A stretch of DNA of 64,000 bases from Rhodobacter sp. Har01 (lineage in GTDB: Bacteria; Pseudomonadota; Alphaproteobacteria; Rhodobacterales; Rhodobacteraceae), in assembly GCF_020564565.1 (NCBI RefSeq), contig NZ_JAJCTD010000009.1:16615-80614 (forward strand), given 5' to 3'. The translations under genes were made by a program, and so were the position numbers. The first letter of the stretch is position 1. Each line of letters starts with the position of its first letter. Under the pieces are notes generated by a model. That model was not told the DNA's origin and searched no databases. It worked only from the letters and a program-made list of their open reading frames with translations. Shown here in pieces: positions 54,116-63,758 of this stretch.

Positions 54116-56589
54116 GCGTGAAGCTAACCCTGAACGGCCGCGAGATCACCGTCGAGGACGGCCGCGACCTGTTGTCCGTCGCGCTGGAAGCCGGCGTGGA
54201 CGTTCCCCATTTCTGCTGGCACGGCGCGCTGGGATCGGTCGGCGCCTGCCGGAAGTGCGCGGTCAAGGTGGGCGACAAGGTGGAAATGGCCTGCATGACC
54301 CCGGCCAGCGAAGGCATGGTGGTCGAAACCGAGGACCCCGAGGCCGCCCGCTTCCGCGCGCAGGTCACCGAATGGCTGATGCTGAACCACCCGCACGATT
54401 GCGCGGTGTGCGAGGAAGGCGGCGCCTGCCACCTTCAGGACATGGTGGTCGCAACCGGCCACCACAAACGCCGTGCCACCGGCCCCAAGCGGACGCACCG
54501 CAACCAGGACCTTGGCCCGCTGCTGACGCATGAGATGAACCGCTGCATCGGCTGCTGGCGCTGCCTGCGGTTCTACCGCGACCACGCCGGCGGGCGCGAC
54601 TTCGACGCCTTCGGCGCGCATGACCGGTTGTGGTTCGGCCGCCATGAGGACGGCCCGCTGGACAGCCCCTTCGCCGGCAACCTGGCCGAGGTCTGCCCGA
54701 CCGGAGTCTTCGCCGACAAGGCATGGTCCAAGGTCTATGCCCGGCCGTGGGACATGACCGCCACCCCCGCCATCTGCACCCATTGCAGCGTGGGCTGCAA
54801 CCTGACCCTGAACGAACGTTCGGGAACCCTGCGGCGGGTGCAGAACCGCTACCACGGCGCGATCAACGGCTTCTTCCTGTGCGACCGCGGCCGCTGGGGG
54901 CCTTGGTCCGCCGATGCACCCACCCGGCTGACCGGCCCCTCCACACTGCCAGACCTGACCGGCGCCATCGGCCTGGGCTCCCCTCGCGCCTCGCTGGAAT
55001 CGAACTGGGCATTGCGGCGGCGCGTCGGCGCCGACCACTTCTTCGCCGGCATCACCGATTCCGAGGCCGCCCTGACCGCCCGCATGGCCAGCCTGCTCAA
55101 GGCCCACCCAACGGCCAGTATCGCCGACATTGCCGCCGCCGACGCCATCCTGGTTCTGGGCGAAGACCTCACCGCCACGGCCCCCCGCGCCGCGCTGGCC
55201 CTGCGCCAGGCCGCCCGCGGCGCCGAACGCGACCTTGCCTGCCAGAAGGGCGTCGCCCTGTGGCTGGATCAGGCCGTACGGGTTGCGGGCGAGGGGCGGC
55301 GGTCCCCCATCGCCCTTGTCACCCCCCTTCCCCACGCGCTGGACGATGTCGCCACCTGGCCCCTGCGCCGCCCGCCCCATGCCATTGCCGCCTTCGCCCG
55401 GCTTATCGCCGCCGCCCTGCGCGGCGCTGCAACCGACCCCGAAGCCGCGGCCATCGCGCAAGCCCTTGCGGCCGCCAAGGCCCCGCTCATCGTCTCCGGT
55501 GCCAGCCTGGGCCTGGCCGGCCCGGTCGAAGCCGCTGCCGAGATCGCCACAGCCCTTGGCCCCAAGGCCCGCCTGGCCCTGTTTCCGCCCGAGGCCGGCA
55601 GCTTCGGCCTGTCGCTGCTTGGCCCTGTCGGAGGCCTTGAGGCCGCCGTCGCCCGACTTGACCGCTCCCCCGGCGCCGTCATCGTGCTGGAGAACGACCT
55701 GTTCCACCGGGCCGACCCGGCGCTTGTCGAACAGGTGTTCGAAAAAGCGACCAGCGTCATCGTGCTGGATCATCTGGCAACCGAAACGACGGCTGCCGCC
55801 ACGCTGGCAATCCCCGTCGCCGCCCCGGCCGAAGCCGCCGGAACCTGGATCAACCACGAAGGCCGCGCCCAGCGCAGCTTTGGATTCCGCCCGCCCCGCC
55901 CCGAGGCCCCCGCCGCCTGGCGCCTGCTTGCGGGCGAAGAGACGGATCTCGACGCGCTCCTGACCTGCCTGACGGGCGACCTTCCGGCGCTCGCGCCCAT
56001 CGCTCTTGCCGCTGGCCCCGCAACCCCCCGCGCCCACCCGCGCCAGTCCGGCCGCACCGCGCAAGACCGCGCAGGCCGTGTGCCCGAGGGGCAGCCGCGA
56101 ACCGACCCGGATTCGCCCCTGAACTGGTCAATGGAGGGCGCCCGCGCGGCCGATCCCGCCCTTGCCACCTGGACCGACCGGCCCGGCCTGCATTCCGTCT
56201 CGGCCGCCTATGCCGCGCAACAGTGGATCGGCGGGCCGCTCAAGGGCGGCGATCCGGGGGTGTCGCTGCGCGAAGCCGCCCCCGATGCCGGCCCGATGAC
56301 CGACCCCGCGCCGGGCGACGGTCTGATCGGCTTGCCCCTGCACAGCCCCTTTGCGGCACATGAGGCCGACACGGCCAGCCCGCCGCTGGCAGCCCGAACC
56401 CCCGGCCCCCGCGTCGCCCTGCATCCGGACGACGCCGCGCGCCTGGGCCTGGCCGAAGGTGCCCGGCTGCTGATCGACGGCCGCCCTGCACCCGCGCCAC
56501 TGACGCTTGATGCAGCGATCTCCCCCGGGCACATCGGCCTGACGGGCCTGCGTGCCGTTCGTGCGGTGAAGGTCAAGGCCGCGCCATGA
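54112..56589 (+). CDS. nuoG: NADH-quinone oxidoreductase subunit G with N7 cluster
   Basis: An 825-residue subunit. N-terminal [2Fe-2S] ligands are C35, C46, C49 and C61; then the His/Cys N5 site (HPHDCAVCEEGGAC) and the N4 cysteines (CIGCWRC, CPTG). The motif C-x2-C-x3-C-x27-C (CTHCSVGC to FFLC) is exactly the N7 pattern of E. coli NuoG, absent from mitochondrial-type enzymes. The C-terminal molybdopterin-oxidoreductase-like region is degenerate and does not bind cofactor. Confidence 0.94.
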   Translation: MSVKLTLNGREITVEDGRDLLSVALEAGVDVPHFCWHGALGSVGACRKCAVKVGDKVEMACMTPASEGMVVETEDPEAARFRAQVTEWLMLNHPHDCAVCEEGGACHLQDMVVATGHHKRRATGPKRTHRNQDLGPLLTHEMNRCIGCWRCLRFYRDHAGGRDFDAFGAHDRLWFGRHEDGPLDSPFAGNLAEVCPTGVFADKAWSKVYARPWDMTATPAICTHCSVGCNLTLNERSGTLRRVQNRYHGAINGFFLCDRGRWGPWSADAPTRLTGPSTLPDLTGAIGLGSPRASLESNWALRRRVGADHFFAGITDSEAALTARMASLLKAHPTASIADIAAADAILVLGEDLTATAPRAALALRQAARGAERDLACQKGVALWLDQAVRVAGEGRRSPIALVTPLPHALDDVATWPLRRPPHAIAAFARLIAAALRGAATDPEAAAIAQALAAAKAPLIVSGASLGLAGPVEAAAEIATALGPKARLALFPPEAGSFGLSLLGPVGGLEAAVARLDRSPGAVIVLENDLFHRADPALVEQVFEKATSVIVLDHLATETTAAATLAIPVAAPAEAAGTWINHEGRAQRSFGFRPPRPEAPAAWRLLAGEETDLDALLTCLTGDLPALAPIALAAGPATPRAHPRQSGRTAQDRAGRVPEGQPRTDPDSPLNWSMEGARAADPALATWTDRPGLHSVSAAYAAQQWIGGPLKGGDPGVSLREAAPDAGPMTDPAPGDGLIGLPLHSPFAAHEADTASPPLAARTPGPRVALHPDDAARLGLAEGARLLIDGRPAPAPLTLDAAISPGHIGLTGLRAVRAVKVKAAP

Positions 56590-57545
56590 CCTTTGCCGCG
56601 TTGATCACCCTCTTCGCCGCGGCTGCGCTGGTGGCCGCCCTGATGGTCGCCGCAGGCGTCTTCACCTGGGCCGAGCGCCGCATCCTTGGCTTCTTCCAGG
56701 AACGCCTCGGCCCGAACCGTGTCGGCCCCTTCGGCTTTCTGCAATGGGTCGCCGACACGGTGAAGCTGATCACCAAGGAGGACGCCCCGCCCCCGGGCGC
56801 CGACCGCTTTGCCTATCGGCTGGCGCCGGTTCTGGCCTCGGCCCCCATCCTGGCGGGGTTCGGCGTGGTGGCCTTTGCGCCCGGGCTGAGCATCGCTGCA
56901 CTGGACATGGGGCTGATCTTCGCCCTGGGCATGCTGGCGCTGACGGTCTACGGCATTGCGCTGGGGGCCTGGGCCAGCCGAAACCGCTATGCCATGCTGG
57001 GCGGTCTGCGGGCGGGGGCGCAACTTCTGGCCTATGAAAGCTTCCTTGGCCTGTCGCTGATGGGCGTCGTACTGCTGACCGGATCGTTCCGCATGGGCGA
57101 CATCGTCACGGCGCAAACCGAACTGTGGTTCGTATTCCAGCAGCCCCTTGGCGCGCTGCTGTTCCTGATCGCCGGAACCGCGGCCGCGCACCGTCTGCCA
57201 TTCGACCTGCAGGAATCGGAGCAGGACCTGGTGGCCGGATTCATGACCGAATATTCGGGAATGTCCTTTGCGCTGTTCTTCCTGGGCGAATACCTGGCCA
57301 TCCTGCTGGTCGCCGCGCTGGCCACGACGCTGTTCTTCGGCGGCTGGCTGGGGCCTTGGCTGCCCGCGCCGGTCTGGTTCGGGCTGAAGGTCGGCGTGAT
57401 CTGCTTTGGCTTCATCTGGTTGCGTGCGGCGCTTCCGCGACCGCGGTATGACCAGCTGATCGGGTTCGCCTGGAAGGTGGCGCTTCCGCTGGCGCTGCTG
57501 AACCTGCTGATCACCGGTGCGATCGTGGTGGGGGGCCAGCCATGA
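56586..57545 (+). CDS. nuoH: NADH-quinone oxidoreductase subunit H
   Basis: A 319-residue membrane subunit with about eight helices and conserved loops (AERRILGFFQERLGPNRVGPFG, then RAALPRPRYDQL). It forms the quinone cavity with B and D. Confidence 0.95.
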   Translation: MTFAALITLFAAAALVAALMVAAGVFTWAERRILGFFQERLGPNRVGPFGFLQWVADTVKLITKEDAPPPGADRFAYRLAPVLASAPILAGFGVVAFAPGLSIAALDMGLIFALGMLALTVYGIALGAWASRNRYAMLGGLRAGAQLLAYESFLGLSLMGVVLLTGSFRMGDIVTAQTELWFVFQQPLGALLFLIAGTAAAHRLPFDLQESEQDLVAGFMTEYSGMSFALFFLGEYLAILLVAALATTLFFGGWLGPWLPAPVWFGLKVGVICFGFIWLRAALPRPRYDQLIGFAWKVALPLALLNLLITGAIVVGGQP

Positions 57546-58057
57546 CCGGCATCCTAGACCAGCTCTGGCGGATCGGGCGCATGCTGGCGCGGCCCAAACA
57601 GACCCGCGCCTACCCCGAGGTCAAGCCCGACCTGCCGCCGCGCAGCCGGGCGCGGATCGTGCTGACCCGCGACCCCGACGGCCAGGAACGCTGCGTCGCC
57701 TGCAACCTCTGCGCCGCGGTCTGCCCGCCCTCCTGCATCGAGGTGGTCAAGGCCGAGACCGAGGACGGCCGCTGGTACCCGGAGACCTTCCGCATCAACT
57801 TTGCCCGCTGCATCTTCTGCGGCTTTTGCGAAGAGGCCTGCCCGACCGCGGCGATCCAGCTCACGCCCGATTTCGAACTGGCGGACTATGCCCGCGACAG
57901 CCTGCTGTACGACAAGCAGCATCTGCTGATCGCCGGCACCGGCAAGCGGCCCGGCTACCGCTACTGGGCAGTGGCGGGCAAGGCCATTGCCGGCAAGGCC
58001 AGCGGACAGGGCCTGAACGAAAGCCCGCCGGTGGACCTGAAGGACCTGACGCCATGA
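57542..58057 (+). CDS. nuoI: NADH-quinone oxidoreductase subunit I
   Basis: A 171-residue 8Fe ferredoxin with two CxxCxxCxxxCP motifs (CVACNLCAAVCP and CIFCGFCEEACP; clusters N6a/N6b). It links the EFG module to NuoB. Confidence 0.95.
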   Translation: MTGILDQLWRIGRMLARPKQTRAYPEVKPDLPPRSRARIVLTRDPDGQERCVACNLCAAVCPPSCIEVVKAETEDGRWYPETFRINFARCIFCGFCEEACPTAAIQLTPDFELADYARDSLLYDKQHLLIAGTGKRPGYRYWAVAGKAIAGKASGQGLNESPPVDLKDLTP

Positions 58058-58554
58058 GCGGGAACTTTGCGATCTGGGCGGCGTCGCTGGCCTTCCTCTC
58101 GGCCCTTGTCGCGGTGACGCGGGCCAGCGTTGCGCATGTGCTGATCTGGCTACTGGCAATGCTGTTGTCGCTGGCCGCCTGCTTCTTCGCCCTCGGCGCC
58201 TCATTTGCCGGGGCTGCACAGGTGCTGATCTATGCCGGGGCAATCCTGGCCGTCTTCGTCTTCGTGGTGATGACCGTCGACGCCTCGCCGCCGGCACAGG
58301 AGACCGAGCGGGCGCGGCTTGGCAAGGCCTGGATTGCCCCGGCGTTGGTTGCGGTTCTGCTGTTGGCACCGCTGGCCGGATTGACGGCCGATCCGACGAC
58401 GCCGCAAGGCCGCGCGGTGCCGGCGACCGAACTGGGGGCGCTGCTCTTCGGTCCCTGGGCGCTGGCGGTCGAGATCGCCTCGGGCTTGCTGCTGGCCGCG
58501 CTGATGGGCGCGCGCCACCTGGGCCGTCGCGGCAGGCCGGAGGGTCGCCGATGA
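58054..58554 (+). CDS. nuoJ: NADH-quinone oxidoreductase subunit J
   Basis: A 166-residue, five-helix membrane subunit with the conserved AQVLIYAGAILAVFVFVVM helix containing the pi-bulge seen in complex I. Confidence 0.94.
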   Translation: MSGNFAIWAASLAFLSALVAVTRASVAHVLIWLLAMLLSLAACFFALGASFAGAAQVLIYAGAILAVFVFVVMTVDASPPAQETERARLGKAWIAPALVAVLLLAPLAGLTADPTTPQGRAVPATELGALLFGPWALAVEIASGLLLAALMGARHLGRRGRPEGRR

Positions 58555-58859
58555 GTGACACCGCCTTCACCGGGCTGATCCTGCTGGCCGGGGCGCTGTT
58601 CGCGGTGGGCTGCTTCGGCGTGCTGGCCCGCCGGGCAATCCTGGTCCAGCTCCTGTCGCTGGAAATCGCACTGTCCGGGCCTGCGCTTGCCTTCATCGTC
58701 GCCGGCGCCCGACACGGCCAGGCCGCGGGCCAAGGCATGTTCGTCCTGATCCTGGTCCTTGCCGCTGCCGAGGTTGCCCTGGGTCTGGCACTGTATCTGC
58801 GCCTGCGCCGCCGTTCGGACGTGACCGACAGCGACACCCTGCGCGAGCTGAGGCACTAG
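58551..58859 (+). CDS. nuoK: NADH-quinone oxidoreductase subunit K
   Basis: A 102-residue, three-helix subunit with the conserved Glu in LLSLEIAL and a second in AAAEVALGL, both on the proton path. Confidence 0.95.
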   Translation: MSDTAFTGLILLAGALFAVGCFGVLARRAILVQLLSLEIALSGPALAFIVAGARHGQAAGQGMFVLILVLAAAEVALGLALYLRLRRRSDVTDSDTLRELRH

Positions 58860-58862
58860 CAG

Positions 58863-60947
58863 ATGTTCGGCATCGTCTGGACCACCGATCTGCTCCTGCT
58901 GACGATCCCCTCGATCGCGCTGACCGGCTTCATGCTGCTGGGCCTTGACCCGCTGCGCCTGCGTGCCTTCGAGATTCGCGTCCTGGCAATCCTGGGCGGT
59001 GTCGGTCCGCTGATCCCGATGCTGGTCTTCGCCACCGAGTGTTTCCACGGCTCTTGCATCGGCGCGGTGCCGATCTTCACCCTGGTCGTCGGCGAATCGA
59101 CCGTGGCTCTGGCCTTGCAGCTTGATCCGCTGTCGGCGCTGGTGGGGCTGACGGTCAGTATCATCGGCGCGGCGGTGATCCTGTATTCGGTCGCCTACAT
59201 GGCGGGCACCGCGCTGGGCGATCTGCGCCGGTTCTTCGCGCTGATGCACCTGTTCCTGGCCGCCATGCTGACCATGGTGCTGGCCGGCGATTCCATCGTG
59301 CTGTTCCTGGGGTGGGAGATGATGGGCCTCTGCTCTTATCTGCTGATCGCCTACAACACCACCTCCGCGCAGGCGATCCGGGCCGGGCGCAAGGCCTTCA
59401 TCATGACCCGCTTCGCCGATGCCATGCTGCTGGCGGCGCTGCTGCTGCTGTTCCTTGAGGCAAATTCGGTGCGGCTGGATGCGCTGATCCCGGCCGGCGT
59501 GGCGGCGCAGGACGGGATGCGGCCGATCATCGCGGCACTGCTGCTGGGTGGCGCCATCGGCAAGTCGGCGCAGTTGCCGCTGCACACCTGGCTGCCCTCG
59601 GCGATGGCCGGGCCGACGCCGGTTTCGGCGCTGCTGCATTCGGCCACCATGGTCGCAGCGGGGGCGGTGCTGCTGATCCGCTTCGCGCCGATCCTGGCGG
59701 CCGAACCGCTGCTGCAGGCCCTGACCGCCATTCTGGGCGCGGCGACGGCGCTGTTCGGGGCGGCCTCGGCGCTGGTGCAGCAAGACGTCAAGCGGTTGCT
59801 CGCCTATTCCTCGATCAGCCAGATCGGCACCATGATGCTGTCGATCGGGGTCGGGGCGCCGCAGGCCGCGGCGGCGCATTTCGTGGTGCATGCGATCTTC
59901 AAGTCGCTGCTGTTCCTGGCTGCGGGCGACATCGCCCACCATTCCCCGCAGGGCACCGCCCTGGCCGCGCTGCGCGGGGCGCGCCAGCGCAAGCCGCTGG
60001 CCTTTCTGGCCTTCCTGGCCGGAGCGGCATCGCTGGCGGGACTGCCGGTGATCACCGCCGGCTGGTGGTCGAAAGAGGCGATGCTGGCTGCGGTCTGGAG
60101 CGCAGGTCCGATCCTGTGGGTCGTGGCGTTGGCCACCGCGGTGCTGACCGCCGCCTATGCGACCCGCGCCGCGCTGGTGGCGGCCCAGCCTGCGCCGGCA
60201 GCCGAAGCCGCGCAGGACGATAGCAGCGACACCGGCTATACCCTGTTTCCGCTGGCCTTCCTGGGGTTCGGCGCGCTGCTGGCTGGCGGGCTGGTCAACC
60301 CGATCATCCGCTTTCTGGGCGGAGACATGCCGCATGCCCCGGCCTTCACCCTGGCGGTGGCGGCCATCGCACCCATCGCCGGTGCGGTGCTGGCCCTGGC
60401 CCTGGCGCCCGGGGCCGCCGACACGCCGATGCCGGCCGCCCGGACCGGCGGTCGCCGCGCCTCGGTGGTCGACCGGGTGCTGCGGGTGCTGGTGATTCAG
60501 CCCTTCGTCCGGCTGGTGCGCTGGGTCAATGGCCAGGACGGCGGGGTCGAGGATCCGGTCGGCACCGGGCCGGCCCGGCTGGTGGTCTGGCTGAGGCGCA
60601 CCCTGGCCGGGCCGACCGCGCCGGACCGCGCAGACCGGCTGTACAAGCGCGCCTTCGTGCTGCCTTTCCTGCAGCTGGTGCGCCGGCTGAACGGCTACGG
60701 CAGCGGCGTCGTCGATCCGTTGGGCAACCTGCCGGCGCGCGCCGTCCTGCGGCTGCAACGCGCCCTTGCCGACGCGCTGGCGCCCGACTGGATCGACCGG
60801 TGGTGGCGCCGCATCGGCGCGGCGCTGCTTTCGATCTGGACAAGCGCCCGGCGGTTGCAGACCGGCCGCGTCCGCGACCACGGGCTGGCCATGGTCGCCG
60901 GCACGGCGGGGCTTCTCTTGCTGGCCTGGGGATATTCATGGCACTGA
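58863..60947 (+). CDS. nuoL: NADH-quinone oxidoreductase subunit L with duplicated C-terminal segment
   Basis: A 694-residue antiporter-like proton pump subunit: EMMGLCSYLLI (Glu152 of the proton path), KSAQLPLHTWLPSAM and KRLLAYSSISQIG are typical. It is about 80 residues longer than E. coli NuoL. The extra length is a 54-residue tandem duplication in the C-terminal region before the last helix: residues 540-592 and 594-646 align with 25 identities in a 47-residue core. The usual C-terminal pattern (ARRLQTGRVRDHGL, then a helix) follows the second copy. Confidence 0.93.
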   Translation: MFGIVWTTDLLLLTIPSIALTGFMLLGLDPLRLRAFEIRVLAILGGVGPLIPMLVFATECFHGSCIGAVPIFTLVVGESTVALALQLDPLSALVGLTVSIIGAAVILYSVAYMAGTALGDLRRFFALMHLFLAAMLTMVLAGDSIVLFLGWEMMGLCSYLLIAYNTTSAQAIRAGRKAFIMTRFADAMLLAALLLLFLEANSVRLDALIPAGVAAQDGMRPIIAALLLGGAIGKSAQLPLHTWLPSAMAGPTPVSALLHSATMVAAGAVLLIRFAPILAAEPLLQALTAILGAATALFGAASALVQQDVKRLLAYSSISQIGTMMLSIGVGAPQAAAAHFVVHAIFKSLLFLAAGDIAHHSPQGTALAALRGARQRKPLAFLAFLAGAASLAGLPVITAGWWSKEAMLAAVWSAGPILWVVALATAVLTAAYATRAALVAAQPAPAAEAAQDDSSDTGYTLFPLAFLGFGALLAGGLVNPIIRFLGGDMPHAPAFTLAVAAIAPIAGAVLALALAPGAADTPMPAARTGGRRASVVDRVLRVLVIQPFVRLVRWVNGQDGGVEDPVGTGPARLVVWLRRTLAGPTAPDRADRLYKRAFVLPFLQLVRRLNGYGSGVVDPLGNLPARAVLRLQRALADALAPDWIDRWWRRIGAALLSIWTSARRLQTGRVRDHGLAMVAGTAGLLLLAWGYSWH
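60480..60800 (+). repeat. Tandem duplication inside nuoL
   Basis: Copies at 60480-60638 and 60642-60800, period 162 bases. They share PF-x2-LVR, NG-x3-GV-x-DP, PAR and the APD-x2-DR ending. The copies have diverged substantially, so the duplication is old and kept. Confidence 0.75.
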
Positions 60948-62392
60948 CCCTTCTGATCCTGTTCCCCTTTCTGGGCGGCGTCTTCGCCCTTCTTGCCGGC
61001 AAGGCCGAAGCCACGGCGGCCCGGATCGCCGCCGCGGTCTTCCTGATCTGCGGCCTGCTGACCCTGGCCTGGGTGGTCCAGCACGGCGACAGCGGCCGCT
61101 GGATCATGCAAAGCCGCCACGCCTGGGCACCGGCACTGGGGGTGAACATCATCCTCGCCATCGACGGCCTGTCGTTCATCCTGGTCGCGCTGTCTCTGGC
61201 GCTGGGTCTTCTGACGGTGGTGCTGTCCTGGAACAGCACCGACCGCGCGCCCTTGCTGCATGCCGCGCTGTGCTGGACAGTCGCGGCCTCGAACGGGGTC
61301 TTCCTGTCCTTCGACCTGGTGGTCTTCGTCTTCTTCTGGGAGATGATGCTGATCCCCGCCTTCCTGCTGATCGCCATCTGGGGCCATGCCAACCGCGAAG
61401 CCGCGGCGATGAAGTTCCTGATCTTCAACGCCATCGCCGGCCTTGGCCTGCTGGCCGCGGTGTTCTGGATCGGTGCCACCGGTCCCACCCTGAGCTTCGA
61501 CGCCTTCGAGGTGGCAAAGCGCGACATCCCGGTCGCCGCGCAGATCTGGCTGCTGCTGGGCTTTGCTTTGGCCTTCATGGTCAAGCTGCCGGCACCGCCG
61601 TTCCACGCCTGGCTGCCCGACGCCCATACCGAGGCGCCCACCGTCGGGTCGATCCTGCTGGCGGGCCTGCTGCTGAAGACCGGCGCCTACGGGCTGTTCC
61701 GCTTTCCGGCGATGTTGTTCCCCGAGGGGATGCACGTCCTGGCCCCCTGGGGCATGGCTCTGGGCGCTTTCGGCACGATCTATGGCGCGCTGGTCGCCTG
61801 CGGCCAGACCGATGCCAAGCGGCTGGTCGCCTATACCTCGGTTGCACACATGAGCGTGGTCCTGATGGGCATCTGCGGCGGGGTGCATTTCTCGCTGATG
61901 GGCGCGGGCATCGTCATGGTGGCGCATGCTTTCTCGGCCTCGGCTCTGTTCCTGCTGATCGGCGCGATCCATGACCGCGTCCACACCCGCGACCTGCGCG
62001 AACTGGGCGGCCTGCAGCGAAGCGCGCCGCGTTTCGCCGCCGCCTTTGCGCTGTTCTTTGCGGCCACCCTGGCGATGCCCGGCACCGCCAACTTCCTGGG
62101 TGAGGCCCTGGTCATCACCGGCCTTTTCCAGGTGAACTGGGTCTATGCCTCGATCACCCTCGTCTCGCTGGTGATCTCGGTGGTCTACGGCACGCGGCTG
62201 TTTCAGCGCATCGTCTTTGGCACCGCGCGCAAGACGCCGGTCAGCCTTGACCTTTCGTTCCGGGAACTGGGCCCGGTCATCGCGCTGGCCATCGGCACCC
62301 TTCTGTTCGGCCTTCTGCCGCAGTTCCTGATGTTCGGCCTCGACACCGCGGTGAATTCCGCGGTCGACTCCCTGAACGCCGCGGCGCCGTGA
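60938..62392 (+). CDS. nuoM: NADH-quinone oxidoreductase subunit M
   Basis: A 484-residue antiporter-like subunit: FFWEMMLIPAFLL, KLPAPPFHAWLPDAHTEAPT and KRLVAYTSVAHMS. The ATG at 60938 overlaps the nuoL end by 10 bases. Confidence 0.95.
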   Translation: MALTLLILFPFLGGVFALLAGKAEATAARIAAAVFLICGLLTLAWVVQHGDSGRWIMQSRHAWAPALGVNIILAIDGLSFILVALSLALGLLTVVLSWNSTDRAPLLHAALCWTVAASNGVFLSFDLVVFVFFWEMMLIPAFLLIAIWGHANREAAAMKFLIFNAIAGLGLLAAVFWIGATGPTLSFDAFEVAKRDIPVAAQIWLLLGFALAFMVKLPAPPFHAWLPDAHTEAPTVGSILLAGLLLKTGAYGLFRFPAMLFPEGMHVLAPWGMALGAFGTIYGALVACGQTDAKRLVAYTSVAHMSVVLMGICGGVHFSLMGAGIVMVAHAFSASALFLLIGAIHDRVHTRDLRELGGLQRSAPRFAAAFALFFAATLAMPGTANFLGEALVITGLFQVNWVYASITLVSLVISVVYGTRLFQRIVFGTARKTPVSLDLSFRELGPVIALAIGTLLFGLLPQFLMFGLDTAVNSAVDSLNAAAP

Positions 62393-63732
62393 TGCAGGGG
62401 CTGGGTCTCGCCCCCTTTGCCGCACTGGGCCTGACCGCCGTGGTCACCATGGTCCTTTCGGCGCGCGCGCCGGATGCCATCATCCGGGGCCTGGCGGGCC
62501 TGGGCCTGGTGGCAGCGCTGATCCTTTCGGTCGGGTCCACCGGGACGCCACCGCCCGACCTGCTGGCCGGAGACGCCCTGGCCCGCTTCGGCAGTGCGCT
62601 GGCCTGCCTGTCGGGCCTTGCGGCCCTGGCGATCCTGCGCCCCGAGACGGCCCCGCCCGAGGCCCCAGCACTGGTTCTCCTTGCCACGCTTGGCGCCGCC
62701 GTCCTGTCTGGCGCCACCCATGCCGCGACCCTGTTCACCGGGATAGAGTTGGTGACGCTGGCGCTGATCGCGCTTGCCGTCCTGCCGCGCAGCGGCGCCG
62801 CGCTGGAAGCCGGCTACAAGCTGCTTGTCCTGGGCGGCCTTGGCGCGGCGACCCTGCTGATGGGCCTCGCGCTGGGCTTTGCCCAGACCGGCGACCTTGG
62901 CCTTTCGGCCTGGGCCGCCCAAGGCCCGCTGGCCACCCTGGGCGCCGCCTTCCTGCTGGCGGGTCTTGCGTTCAAGTTCGCGCTGGTGCCTTTCCACATG
63001 TGGACGCCCGACGTCTTTGCCGGCGCCCCGGCCGCGGCGTCCGTGGTGGCGGGCGTGGCGTCCAAGGTGGCGGTGGCCATCGTGCTGGTCCGCCTGAATG
63101 GCGTGATGCCGCCCGACGGCATCTGGGCGCCCGGGCTTGCGCTGCTTGGCACTGCCTCGGTTCTGCTTGGCAACCTGCAGGCCCTGCGGCAGCCCTCGCT
63201 GGCCCGGATGCTGGGCTTTTCCTCGATCGCCCATTCCGGCTATGTCGCACTGATCCTGGCCACCCCGACCGCCACCGCCTCGGCGGCCGCGATCTTCTAC
63301 CTGGCCGCCACCGCCCCGGCCCTGATCGCCGCGCTGGCGGTTGCGGTGCTGGCCGAGGGCGCGGCCAGCCTGACCGGCTTGCGCGGGCTGGCCTGGTCGC
63401 GCCCCCTGGCCGGAACGGCGCTGGCGGTGGCGCTGCTGTCGCTGGCCGGGCTTCCGGCGGCGGTGGGCTTCTGGGCCAAGCTGCAGCTGTTCACTGCACT
63501 GGCCCGCGCGGACAGCCCGGGCCTGCTTGCCGTTGCCATCGTCGGCTCGGCGCTCGGCCTTTACTTCTATCTCGGCTTCACCCTGGCCCTGTTTCGCCGC
63601 GACAGCCTGGCCCCGGTCCGCCCGCCACGCGCTGCGGAAACCGCGGTGCTTGCCGCTGCGGCCGCCACTGTCCTTGGCCTTGGTGTCTTGCCCTCGGTCC
63701 TGCTGTCGCCTGTCCTGGCAAGCCTGCCCTGA
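62389..63732 (+). CDS. nuoN: NADH-quinone oxidoreductase subunit N
   Basis: A 447-residue antiporter-like subunit: ALVPFHMWTPDVFAGAP and RMLGFSSIAHSGY. Start is GTG at 62389 (four-base overlap, like most of the operon) or ATG at 62392 (one-base overlap). It is somewhat shorter than E. coli NuoN. Last nuo gene; no clear terminator follows before the insertion-sequence remnant. Confidence 0.93.
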   Translation: MMQGLGLAPFAALGLTAVVTMVLSARAPDAIIRGLAGLGLVAALILSVGSTGTPPPDLLAGDALARFGSALACLSGLAALAILRPETAPPEAPALVLLATLGAAVLSGATHAATLFTGIELVTLALIALAVLPRSGAALEAGYKLLVLGGLGAATLLMGLALGFAQTGDLGLSAWAAQGPLATLGAAFLLAGLAFKFALVPFHMWTPDVFAGAPAAASVVAGVASKVAVAIVLVRLNGVMPPDGIWAPGLALLGTASVLLGNLQALRQPSLARMLGFSSIAHSGYVALILATPTATASAAAIFYLAATAPALIAALAVAVLAEGAASLTGLRGLAWSRPLAGTALAVALLSLAGLPAAVGFWAKLQLFTALARADSPGLLAVAIVGSALGLYFYLGFTLALFRRDSLAPVRPPRAAETAVLAAAAATVLGLGVLPSVLLSPVLASLP

Positions 63733-63758
63733 CCGGACAACCCCGGGTCCAGCTGACG

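Noticed and set aside
53515..56589. 1024-codon reading beginning inside nuoF
   Set aside because: Only the part from 54112 is nuoG; the upstream portion is an out-of-frame reading of nuoF.
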